A DNA stretch of 64,000 nucleotides from Ailurus styani (Eukaryota > Chordata > Mammalia > Carnivora > Ailuridae). A model generated the notes under the pieces. The model was not told the DNA's origin. It saw nothing but the letters and a program-made list of their open reading frames with translations, and did no database searches. The stretch is taken from assembly GCA_002007465.1 (NCBI GenBank), contig LNAC01000019.1:393446-457445 (forward strand), in the 5' to 3' direction. This document shows, one piece after another, positions 35,905 through 46,634 of the stretch (positions are counted from its first letter, which is position 1; the number at the start of each line of letters is the position of its first letter). A program made the translations under genes and the position numbers.

Positions 35905-36315
35905 ACCCTGCTCTGTGCCCTGGGATGATGAAATGTATGAATGGCATCACCAGGTTCCCTGGTCCTTTGGGTTTCAGTTGTATGTAATCAATAGGAGGCA
36001 GCCACACGAGATCAGAGGGCAAAAGGGCAGTGAGGCTGGGGTACTTATTTCCCCAGATCCTCCTGCTGTGTCTCCATCCATTGGCTGCTTTGTTCTACTG
36101 AAATCTGTTAACTCCTGTCATATGGCCCCTTATGAGTTTTGATAACTATGCCCTTTGCTGGTTCCATCAGGCCTATTGGTATAACACCCCCCTGAAGTTG
36201 TTAGCCCTGGGATTATGCATTAGTTGGTTTCCTTAAACCTTGACCTTACCTTTTTTAAGTAGTCTTTTAAACTTTTCACTAAGTATACCATCTCATTCCT
36301 GTCTGAGATCTTAAC
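35905..36315 (+). mobile_element. Ancient interspersed repeat inserted in the L2 (family not assigned)
   Basis: The sentence changes at 'ctctgtgccctgggatgatg' and returns to L2 near 36320. Inner text ('aataggaggcagccacacg', 'gtacttatttccccagatcc', 'ggattatgcattagttgg') and the end 'agtataccatctcattcctg' resemble an old LTR- or MER-class mammalian repeat that I cannot name safely. Confidence 0.5.
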
Positions 36316-36485
36316 TGAAAAACATACTAATATACTTATTTATCAGTTTACTTATTGTCTGTATACTGTAACAGTGATCTTTTTCTGTTTTGTTCACTGA
36401 TGCATCCCCCAAATTTAAAGCAGTGCCTGGTACATAGTATGTGCTCAGTATGTATTTGTTGTTAGTATGAATATGCAAACGAATT

Positions 36486-37093
36486 AAGGATTCTTATCAT
36501 GGTTTTCTCCTCTTCTAATAATGTGGTTCTCAATATTCTTATTTAGATATTCCTCCAAATTTAAGGTCATAGGATATCAATGTTGGGAGAGAATTTTGTG
36601 GACATCTACTCTCTTAGCATTCCTGAAAGGTGGTTGTCTGGCCATACAGCTTGTGAGAGCATGGTATTGCCTATGACAATATTTTCATTTTCAAACATCA
36701 CTGATTTTTAAATAATATGTCATTATGTTTTCTCTCTCTGAAGCTCACATCTTTTTCTCCTAATCCTACCTTCTGCAGTTGCAGGGTCAAATCCTTACCT
36801 ATCCTTCCCTCTGGTACTCTTGCTAACATGTGTAGTAGATAGCTAATATAGCGCTCTGTGTTTTCACTCTGAAGGTAAGCGTCCCCAGCTCTTTTTCAAT
36901 AATCAGTCTACAGTATTCCATGGAGCCCTCCTTTGGTCATGCTCCTTTTGTTAAAAATTCCACAGGAAGTGTAATTCATAGAATTGAATATATCATTTCA
37001 ACCCAAGCAGAAATAAACAAAATGGGCATCTCCTTTGATCAGATTATTACACTTCTGTTCATATAAACTAAGCTGATTAACTGAGCATTATTA
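36486..37093. other. Unassigned DNA
   Basis: No recognised gene or repeat. Confidence 0.4.
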
Positions 37094-37101
37094 TTGTTGT
37101 T

Positions 37102-37291
37102 GTTTTTAAGATTTGTTTATTTATTTGAGTGGGTGAGAGAGCATGAATGAAGAGAGGGGTAGAGGGAGAGGGAGAGAGAATCTCAAGCAGGCTTGGCAAT
37201 TAGTGTGGGGCTCCATCTCACCATCCTGAGATCTTGACCTGAGCCGGAACCAAGAGCCAGACACTTAACTGACTGCACCACCCAGGGGCCC
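37102..37291 (-). mobile_element. Can-SINE (older)
   Basis: Antisense: 'aagatttgtttatttatttg', purine tract, 'gagatcttgacctgagccgg', head 'ctgcaccacccagggg'. A possible 8-bp TSD 'ttgttgtt' (37094-37101, 37292-37299) is low-complexity. Confidence 0.9.
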
Positions 37292-37599
37292 TTGTTGTTA
37301 TTATACCTGTCATGAAGCAAGGAAGGATGGCTCTCAGGTTGTATGATACATGCTGCAAAATTCTTTCATTCAAGGGGCTTGCTAGTAGGGGGGAGCTGGG
37401 CAAAGAAACAGCGAAGGTGATGCTGTGTCCCAGCTGGTAGGATAGAAGTGTGCACATGAACATTGTTCACAGCTACTTCAAAGGACTGATTCACTGAAGC
37501 AATGTTTGTGGCAGTGAAAGGATGTATTAGATCAGCCTAGGTTTTAATTCCAGTTTATTCAATATTATCAATTGGTTTACTTTTTTGAAAAGCTGATGA

Positions 37600-39235
37600 G
37601 CAAAAATATATTTCAGTTGTTTCAATGTGTGCTTCTCTGTAAGTAACGTTGACTTATTCAAATATTCATTAACTATTTGTAGTTCTTCAGTTAATCTCTT
37701 GATAATTTTTTTTACTATTTCTCTATTGTTAGATTGTCTTTTTTATTGATTTGTTAGAACTCTAAGTAACTTCTATAGATTAATCCTTTGTTACATAGCT
37801 TGCAAATATTTTCTTTTTACTATTTATGTATCATTTGTTATGCTGTATTTTCATTATCATTCAATTCAAAAGACATTCTAATTTCTATTGAGATCTATCT
37901 ATCGATGGATCATTTATCATCAATCATTTAGCTGTTTTACTGATGGATCATTTGGAAGTACATTGCTTAATTCCCAAACCTTTGTGGATTTACTGGTTAT
38001 CTTTTTTAAAAAAAATTATATTGATTTCTAGCTTAATTTCACTGTAGTCATAAAACATTCTTTGAATTATTTTATCACTTTAACATGTGTTGAAATTTGC
38101 CTTATGGCCCAGAATATGGTCATTTTTGGTAAATGTGCCATGCACAATTTCAAAAGAATGTGCATTTTAGACCAAATTTGTTAATTATGTTTTTCAGACT
38201 TTCCATAGTCTTACCAATTTTTACATAAATATTCTATCAATTTTTGAGATAGACATTTTTAAAACTGTTATGGTGATGGATTTGTCTGTTTCTCCTTGGG
38301 TTTTATCAATATTTTTACTTTATATATTTTAGTAGTAGAAAATAAATTTAGAATTGTTGTATCATACTTATGGATTGACACTTTTTATCTTATGAATTTT
38401 TCCACCATATCTCTGTAATGCTCCTTGGCAAAAATTAATTTTGTTTCATTTTATTGTAATTACAGTTACAGTACCTTTTATTTTTGGTTATTACTGAATA
38501 GCATATCTCTTTCCATGTATCTTCTTTTAAGCTTTGCATGTCCTGCTATTTTACAAGGTAGCTTTTGGAAGTGGTTTGAAATTTGCTTTTGTTTTTATAC
38601 AGTCTGACAGTCTTGGTCAGCTGCATAATTTATGCTATTTCTATTTCACATATCTTGCCATATGTTTGTATCTAAATCTCTCTTCTCATTACTCATCTTC
38701 TATCCGTTCCACTTGTTCTACATTCACTTTTCTCTCTATTCGTGAATCATTTGTGATTGTTTTTACTTTTTCAGTTTTATTTTCTATCCTTTGTTAGTTA
38801 TACTGTCTTTCTATTTTCTCTGTGGTTATTTTAGAGATTACAACATGAATACTGTCTTGTTAATGTTTAATGTTAATGTTTAAACTGTTTCAACATTTCT
38901 CAGAGTGTAATGTGTTAGAACATTTCCAATCTGCCTTGTGGTCTAGAGTGGCAATTTTTAAATTCTAACTATCTCTTATAACATTATTTTTATACAGTCA
39001 ATATTCATTTTCTGTGTGTGCTTTTTTTTTTTACATCTTGGCTTTGTCTTTTAGAAAATTCATTATCTATGCTTAGCTATGATTTTCTTTGAATTTATAT
39101 TACTTGTTTCCCTGGTGCTTCCTGAATTTCTGGTTTGATTTTTTTCATAACTTTTGGAAAATTTATGAATTTCATCTGTCTCTTTTCTTCTGAACTTCAT
39201 GGCCTATGTGCTATACCACTGAATTTTTCCCAAAT
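37600..39235 (-). mobile_element. Old L1M LINE-1 ORF2 region, antisense (about 1.6 kb)
   Basis: Antisense ORF2 blocks in order: 'gatttctagcttaatttcac', 'cttatggcccagaatatgg', 'aagaatgtgcattttagac', 'gcatatctctttccatgtat', 'ttattttagagattacaac'. The frame is lost. Endonuclease/RT-region DNA only. Confidence 0.75.
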
Positions 39236-39275
39236 GTCCTTACATTCTTTCATTCTTTTCTGGGAATTCTGTTTT

Positions 39276-39306
<31 letters not shown>

Positions 39307-39332
39307 ATATTTGGGCACATATTTTCTGTGAT

Positions 39333-39358
39333 ACACACACACACACACACACACACAC
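39333..39358. repeat. (CA)n microsatellite
   Basis: 13 AC units, preceded by a (TTTTG)n run at 39272-39306. Confidence 0.95.
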
Positions 39359-39359
39359 C

Positions 39360-40195
39360 TATACCTATATACATATATTTCTGATTTAGCTCCAGTGATT
39401 AATATACTCTCATTTGGAAGTAAAATGAAATAATTTTATATTAATAAGAACCTCAAGCTCTCTGGTATCAACCACTGACATCCCTTTCTATGCTGGAAAT
39501 CCACCTATATTAATTATGTCTCAGTATAATACAGTAATGTTTCTGTCACTTCCAGTTTGTAAACCACCTCATTCTGGTTTGGTAAGATGCTGACTGACTA
39601 ATTTTATACTTTTAATCTCAGAAACTAAGACCCTGCTTTTCTTGCAGAGTGTTTATGATGGCTCCAGTGGCTTGCAATATATTTTCACTTCACCATTCAT
39701 TTGTCTGGGTAGTTATGATCCTAATGTTGGTCAGGAGTATGGCTAGGTAAAACAGTGATATCCTTATTTGTTTGCCTGTGTCAGGTTTGGTCTGTGGGTC
39801 AGCCGTTCTAACTTATTGTATATAGACTCGTTATCTATGTTATCTATGGTGAGAGCTTCAAAAGGTCTCAATGCAGAAGGGCTCACACCCAAGTAGTCAG
39901 CATAGGCATCGGTAGCCCTTTCCTAGGCTAGACTATGCCTTCTGGGTATCTCTCAGTTATTAGTGCCTTAATATATTCCTCTAATGCTCAAATCTGTGTT
40001 CGTGATTAGTTTGAAGATTTGGGACAAAACCAGGTAACATATCCACCCTGTCCTCCCATTTCCTGACTCTGTGTACCTTGATCTCAGGGAAACTGAGGAT
40101 ATAAGAAGGCAGCCCTTCTTTTGCCATTGACAGCTCTTTACCATGTAGCTTTCCATTTTTCCTCATTGTTCTTTCCTTTGCTCCAGCAGGTCAGG
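39360..40195. other. Unassigned DNA
   Basis: No recognised gene. Parts may continue an old antisense L1 but cannot be assigned. Confidence 0.35.
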
Positions 40196-40545
40196 CATGT
40201 TTTGTGATGAGCACTGGGTGTTATATGCAACTGATGAATTGTTGAACACTACATCAAAAACTAATGATGTACTGGGCGCCTGGGTGGCTCAGTGGGTTAA
40301 AGCCGCTGCCTTCGGCTCAGGTCATGATCTCAGGGTCCTGGGATCGAGGCCCGCATCGGGCTCTCTGCTCAGCGGGGAGCCTGCTTCCTCCTCTCTCCTC
40401 TCTCTCTGCCTACTTGTAATCTCTCTCTCTGTGTCAAATGAATAAATAAAATCTTTAAAAAAAAACATTAAAAAAAAAACTAATGATGTACTATATGCTG
40501 GCTAACAGAACGTAATAATAAAAAAATAAATGAGCAGAAATGGCA
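40196..40545 (+). mobile_element. Short LINE-1 3' end split by a Can-SINE
   Basis: 'gatgagcactgggtgttata', 'ctgatgaattgttgaacact' and, after the SINE, 'actatatgctggctaacag' form the terminus of a carnivore L1 3' UTR. The SINE at 40274-40474 sits in it. Confidence 0.88.
40256..40492 (+). mobile_element. Young Can-SINE with exact 18-bp TSD
   Basis: Body 40274-40474: near-consensus 'gggcgcctgggtggctcagt' head, 'gggatcgagg' B-box-like motif, CT-rich region, AAATAAATAAAATC tail. TSD 'aaaaactaatgatgtact' at 40256-40273 and 40475-40492. CpGs are still intact, which points to a recent insertion. Confidence 0.96.
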
Positions 40546-40549
40546 ACAA

Positions 40550-41070
40550 CAAAAAATAGTGCCTAATAGATGACCAACTAGGAATCAAAAAGCCAATTTC
40601 CCCTTCTTGAAGGGACCGCCATTAATTACAATCAGTTCTTCAGAATCTTTCTCATTTAAAATTGGGGAGGTTCCCACAAGGAAGTAAAGAGAGGGAAAAG
40701 TTTTCCTTCAGTGGCCTTCCTTCAAAAGCACCTTCTTTCTCCCAGTGGTGCTGGCAGTTGTACTGTGAGATGAGCATTGAGGAGAATTAGAACTGGTTCC
40801 ACAGCATACATCTCTCAGGAACAGCTTGTAGCTTTCTGGACCTAGAATGCAGTACATCAGCTTCTTGTTTCTATTCATTTGTGAATCTTATTTTCCAATG
40901 TTGTCCTTTGGCTCTTAATAGGATCCCACTATATACAGAAACACTATATTTTTAGTGACTATGTCACAAGAGTTTATACGGAGCTTGAAGACTAATTGAA
41001 ACTTGTTTATTACTTATATAAACTGTGCTTGTCAAACTACTCATTTCACACCTTTTGTTAAGTAATTGAT
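40550..41070. other. Unassigned DNA
   Basis: No recognised gene or repeat. Confidence 0.4.
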
Positions 41071-41071
41071 T

Positions 41072-41300
41072 AAAAAATAAAATGTAGAGGCACCTGGGTG
41101 GCTCAGTTGGTTAAGCATCTGCCTTCGGCTTAGGTCATGATCCCGGGGTCCTGGGACGGAGCCCCGCGTCGGGCTCCCAGTTCAGCTGGGAGTCTGCTTG
41201 TCCCTTTTCATCTGTCTCTCCCCGCCGGCTTGTGCTCTCTCTCGCCCTGACTCTCTCAAATAAGTAAAATCTTAAAAAAATAAAATAAAAAATCAAATGT
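41072..41300 (+). mobile_element. Can-SINE with TSD
   Basis: Body 41086-41286 with head 'ggcacctgggtggctcagtt' and several CpGs. TSD 'aaaaaataaaatgt' (41072-41085) against 'aaaaaatcaaatgt' (41287-41300), 13/14. Confidence 0.95.
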
Positions 41301-44300
41301 GAAACTATTTTTTCATTGAATATTCTTCTTATTTATATCAAATGGCATATAGAAGAGTGCATAAAGATTAGCTTTTAAATATCCTTTCTCCTTTATCTTT
41401 ACATGTCATCTTTAATATATTGTCAATTGTTATATTAATGGTTTGGGTACTTACACAAGCTGGTTAGTATCACAGATATAATGAAATGGGAGAAGGGAAA
41501 AAACAAAATAATAATATCATGGTTTTCTTCTATTTGTGTATGTATTACATGCTATATCTAGACTTCATAACTATTCATAAATATTCCTATTGAACATTAT
41601 ATTTTTACTTGTAAACTACCAAGAAGTTGGGGGAGGACTTGGACCTGAGCTATCCAAAATGGTAACCAATTAATTAAAAATTTAAAAATTAAAAATTTAG
41701 TGCCTTAGTCACACTAACTACATTTCAAGTATGCAACCATCTTGGGCAGCACAGATAACAGAACATTAGCATCAGCCCAGGAATTTCTGTTAAGTAGCTC
41801 TTGTCATGTAGAACTAGAACCTGCAGACAATGTAGATATCTCCCAGGCCAGGCAAAGCAACCTCAAAAGGTTCCAACAAAAACAATCATTGGAAGTACAA
41901 CTGGGTTAGTTAAGTCTGTATGAGAAAGGCCCAGTGGCTTGCCATAGGTAAGCAAGGTATAGCATCTGAGGATAAGATAGCAGGCAATAATCAGGGAAAT
42001 CTGACAAATCTGGCAAGAGAGAATTTAGGGGCTGGGTACCTAGTCCAGAGAGCTCTAGCAAGATCAAAGTAGGATAGGTTCTGGCTCTAGATGAGACTAG
42101 AAATATGCAAGACATTATGTTAAGAATTTAGTTATGGTGGAGGTAGGGGCAGAAAGAATCTGAGTGCTGGACTGAGAGTGATTTTTAGATGAAGACTAAG
42201 GTTTATTTATGAGGACTTCATCTAGAATCCATTTAGTAGAATTAGATTATAATCTCAGAATAAGGCTGATTTAACAGCAACTAAACAAACCCTGATTAAG
42301 AATATGAGGCAGAGAGAACGTTAAGATAGGGTTAAATGTCCTTTCTGTGGGATGGTAGGTGATGAAAGTCTAAGATCAACAGTTCATTATAATTAGCGGA
42401 ATAGCAATATCACATATACAATAAAACAGGGAAAAGATGAATATCACAAAGCTTTATAATTCTACTTTTGTACCCAAAGTAGAAAGAAATATGCAGTTTA
42501 TTCTAATTTCTTATCTGAAGAGCTATTCCTTTGAGACTCAAATTTTCTTTCCAAGTAGAATAGTTAGGAACTTTCTAAAAGGGTTCATACTTCTTGGGTC
42601 TACTGGTGTTATTTTCATGTCTTACTTCTGAACTTTTTTTTTTAAAGCTAAGTTGTTTCTCCCAAAATGCTGAACATCTGGCATGACAATGGCAATCATT
42701 CTTTTATATTCATTATGATTTTAATTTTGATTCTCAGCCATCATATTTTGAAATGCCACATTTACTTTAAGTTACTTAATTAATATGTTATAGCATCTTA
42801 TAAAAAATGAGTTCATTTTAAAGGGAAACAAAATAAAGACCCATATGCTTAATATTTAGATAGTAGCTACAGTAATGCACTATTTAGGGACTTGTAATTT
42901 AGCCGTCATGATTTCATAACCAATTGTTCCCCAGCCCTCAGGGAGTAAGAATATGGTTTCCATGGTAATTCTGGATTCTAAAAATGCTCATCTTTGCCCT
43001 AAATGGATAGTAAATAGTTTGAATAGAAAACGACCTGTCTGTTAGCTAGGATTATACTTTAGTGTTGTAAGAAGGAGAAAAACACTACCTATTTAAAAAT
43101 AGACTGGTTTCAGAGCACCCTAATAGGTTCCAAGTCTGTAAAATCACAACCCCGTGATTGCTAGTGTTAACAAAAGCTTGTTCTTTAATTACCTATATTG
43201 CATTCAGCTTCTGTTTCCTTCCAAAACCCAATTATGGCTAATAGCAGGGGTAAGGTGTATTCCTGTTGTTTATGGCAGTTAATTTTAACGTGCTTTTTTT
43301 GATTTTCATTTGTTTCATGACTTAATGAATCAGGTTCAGATTTTCATTGGACACCTCCAGTTTAGTAGTCTTTACCTTGCCTGCATATATAAATAGAATT
43401 TTTATGTAATGTGAATGTCTTTATTATTTTCCTTAACCAAAGGCTGTTCTATAAATGATGGAAACCATGCTATTTTTCTAAGTTCTTATTAACAGGTTTT
43501 TAAATGTGGCATTTCCAACTCCTGACACCAAAGGGATATTTTGAAATTTGTAGAAAAGAGATGGAGAAATTTTATTTATCTCTTCCTCCTGCAAATCCAT
43601 TTTCTCCCAGTGTGTTGCACATTGCCTAATCATTCTCTGAAGCTCAAATTCATATGTTCTCCTGCAGAGACTAGCAGCCTGCTTTCTAGAGTTGAATCCA
43701 GAATAATTCAGTGGTCTAATTTCTGATTTAATTTAGCTGCTGTCTAACTGTGGTGTAAACCCAGCTCTAAGAATTGAATGTAATTTGTGGCATTTTGCCT
43801 CATTTGAAAATACTTGCCTCTGTTCCTCATGCACACCAGAGTAATTGTTTCCATGATACCTAATGAGTTTTTGTGGAAAATGGAGAAAAAGACACATGCA
43901 AGATAAACAAGAAAATAAAAGACAGAAATTCAAACAGTAGGAAACAGTTCTGTTGTTTTATTGAAAATTAACTGTAGTGTACTGCCTGAAGGTGGTAGGT
44001 GCTGTTGTGGAGATGGGAAGAGATGAGTAGTTTCTCATCTATCCCTTTAATGCTCCTTCTTTTTCTTCACTTGTCTTTAGAGTAGTCAAACACATGGACA
44101 GTGAGACAACAGACTGGACTGTCATTCTTTACAGTTATTTGTCATTATTTTGACTGACTTATTTTCTTTCAGAAGTGTCATTATTCTGATTATGGTATAT
44201 TCCTAAAAAGACCCTTCCCCTGCATTAGATAGGCAGCCTGTGAGAACCTTTTCATTCAATGTTCACTGATCTCAGCTATGCCACTTGGGCTGCTGTTAGA

Positions 44301-44815
44301 AATGCAGAATCTCAAACTCCACCCCAGCCCTACCAAATCATGGTGTGCATTTGGGTAACACACGTACAGAACATTAACAAAATCTCCAAAGAATTCATAG
44401 ATGAATTAATAAATATTATGTATCTCTTAGGCACAATTTATCTGGAGAGGTACAAAATATATATTACTAGATAAAGTCTATAAAAGCAACTAACTTTTAT
44501 AGTATGGGATCTTTCTTGTTTTCTAATACTTTATATAAAAAGAAGGCTCTTGAGGGATACAAACTTGCTTCTTAACAGTTCTCAAGCTTCTATTCCTTCC
44601 CTTTGGCTTAGATTTGAGTTTCTCCAAGTAGTTCTAAGGGAACTCATATTTATCTTCCATACACTCCACAGCCATTTTGACCATTTTTACTCTGGGCATA
44701 TGGTTTCTTCAGTATATCATCAGTAGTCATTCATCACTTCTTTTCTTTGACAATGTAATAAGCAGCCTCATGCTATGATGAAAGACATTTCCATTGGGCT
44801 GAATCCAAGTTTTGA
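41301..44815. other. 3.5-kb transposon-poor block
   Basis: I recognise no repeat or exon. Frames of 60-70 codons here are at chance level. 42820-43400 is free of low-complexity DNA and is a candidate for conserved non-coding sequence. Confidence 0.4.
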
Positions 44816-45073
44816 TAAAATTCAGTCTTTCTTTCTTTTCTTTTTTTTTAAAGATTTTTAAAATTTATTTATTAGAGCGAGAGAAAGCATGAGACAGAGC
44901 ACAAGTGGAGGGGGAGGGGCAGAGAGAGAGAGAGTGAGAAGCAGGCCCCCCACTCAGCAAGGAGCCAGATGCTGCTACATGCTTGATTCCAGGGCCCTGG
45001 GATCATGACCTGAGCCTAAGCCAGAGGCTTAACCAACTGAGCCACCCAGGTGCCCCTAAAATTCAGTCTTTCT
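44816..45073 (-). mobile_element. Can-SINE with exact 17-bp TSD
   Basis: Body 44833-45056, antisense. TSD 'taaaattcagtctttct' at 44816-44832 and 45057-45073. Confidence 0.96.
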
Positions 45074-45757
45074 AATGGAAATTTATTTTCTTAAAAATGA
45101 TCCACAATGCCAGGGATAGCCTCAGGATGGATATGTGTAAGTTATCCCTTCAGTTTTATTGATTTCATGTTGCCATTTATAAGGAACTCGCCACACTAGA
45201 AACTTTCTTCTTTTTTTCCAATCAATTTCAAAATTGGAAATGAAATCAAAGGTGTTATATTTTCTTCATGTTTCTTTTTCTTGGCATTTTCTAATCTAGG
45301 GTGATGTAAATTAAAAAAAAGACATGTTCATGAACATAATTTTTTTCTTTTTTTTCTTATCAAGGGGATACAATTCTTGATGTCATAACAAAGTAAAAGT
45401 TGTCATTAGATGTTACCTTATCATGAACAGTAGCATTCCATGTAACCCTTTACCTGTTTGGAGTGAAGCACTACTTTACTAACATATTTTGACATTGATC
45501 TTTTTTTTTTTTAACAGAGTAATTTTCAAAGTAGTATAATGGTAGTATGACAAAGGGTGCAGCAGGAATTTTGAAAATCAACATTTGATTATTATTTTTT
45601 TCAGTGTTTAGGAGTTCTTATCAAATTATAACAGAACAGATGAAGGTCCTGAGTGAAAAGGGGGAAAATATGTCATTGTCAAAAGAAAAGGTACAGAAAA
45701 AGAAAGCACAGATTTCACAATCTTGTTAGGGACTCTCCTCTTTTATCATAATTTCTT
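45074..45757. other. Unassigned AT-rich DNA
   Basis: No recognised gene or repeat. T- and A-runs only. Confidence 0.4.
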
Positions 45758-46198
45758 TTATTATTTATTTATTTATTTAATTTTTTCAGTGATCCAAGAT
45801 TCATTGTTTATGCACCACACCCAGTGCTCCATGCAATACGTGCCCTCCTTAATACCCACCACCAGGCTCACCCATCCCCCCACCCCTCTTCCCTCCATAA
45901 CCCTCAGATTGTTTCTCAGAGTCCACAGACTCTCATCTTTTGTCTCCCCCTCCGATTTACCCCAATTCACATTTCCTTTTCTTCTCCTAATGCCCTCCAT
46001 TTTATTTCTTATGTTCCACAAGTAAGTGGAACCATATGATAACTGACATTCTCTGCTTGACTTATTTCACTCAGCATAATCTTCTCCAGACCCGTCCATG
46101 TTGATACAAAAGTTGGGTATTCATCCTTTCTAATGGCTGAGTAATATTCCATTGTATATATGGACCACATCTTCTTTATAGAAGGGCATCTTGGCCAT
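45758..46198 (-). mobile_element. Young 5'-truncated LINE-1 3' end, antisense
   Basis: Left (TTTA)n/T-rich tail, then the antisense of the 'ggatcactgaaaaaat' 3' terminus and ORF2 end. Same 3'-UTR type as the sense copy at 6820-7251. The TSD is not clear. Overlapping frames on both strands are L1 relics. Confidence 0.92.
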
Positions 46199-46291
46199 AT
46201 GTATCCCAATATTTGATTATTTTTTTAAATGAAATAAAGGTCTTCTGATGACTATCAGTCCTTTTTGGTCTATATGGCAATGGTGAGTATT

Positions 46292-46509
46292 AAAATGCTT
46301 TAAAGGGGCACCTGAGTGGCTTAGTTGGTTAAGTGTCTGCCTTCAGCTCAGGTTGTGATATCAGGGTCCTGGGATCGAGCCCTGGCATCAGGATCCCTGC
46401 TCAGCAGGGAGCCTGCTTCTCCCTCTCCCCTACCCTGGCTCATGTGCATGCTCTCTCTCTCTCTCTTTCTCTAAAATGATAATAATAACTAAAATAAAAT
46501 GCATTACAG
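46292..46509 (+). mobile_element. Can-SINE
   Basis: Body 46305-46496: 'gggcacctgagtggcttagt' head, 'gggatcgagcc' motif, CT-rich tract. Imperfect TSD 'aaaatgctttaaa' (46292-46304) against 'aaaatgcattaca' (46497-46509). Confidence 0.93.
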
Positions 46510-46570
46510 CTTTCTATATTCACTAGTTTAATTTTTACACTCCATTATTTGGTCTTACTTTTCTTCTCCC

Positions 46571-46634
46571 TTCTTTTCTTTCTTTCTTTCTTCCTTCCTT
46601 CCTTCCTTCCTTCCTTCCTTCCTTCTTTCCTTCC
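46571..46634. repeat. (TTTC)n/(TTCC)n microsatellite
   Basis: tttc units, then about nine ttcc units. Confidence 0.95.

Larger units (their letters stand above)
34225..36480 (+). mobile_element. Long L2 LINE remnant (ORF2 region to 3' end)
   Basis: About 2.2 kb in sense, longer than most L2 relics. Blocks follow the L2 ORF2 order: 'gatccagtcccatctcac', 'accaataacctccattttgc', 'cagtctcctttgctgactcc', 'cataataaactcctcat'-like text, 'cttggctcctctctgtctct', 'cagtacagcaatcagaatgg', 'cctggaacactttctaccca', then the 3' end 'cagtgcctggtacatagtat'. The reverse transcriptase YADD site falls where the frame reads YVNH (near 34980), so it is inactive, and frames are broken. An (AAAC)n tract (34491-34520) and another repeat (35905-36315) interrupt it. 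The 265-residue frame at 35345-36142 runs from L2 into that insert and is not a gene. Confidence 0.88.

Noticed and set aside
35345..36142. 265-residue open frame, the longest in the window
   Set aside because: It starts in L2 LINE DNA and runs into another old repeat; Ser/Pro/His-rich composition and no domain. A chance frame in C/T-rich DNA.
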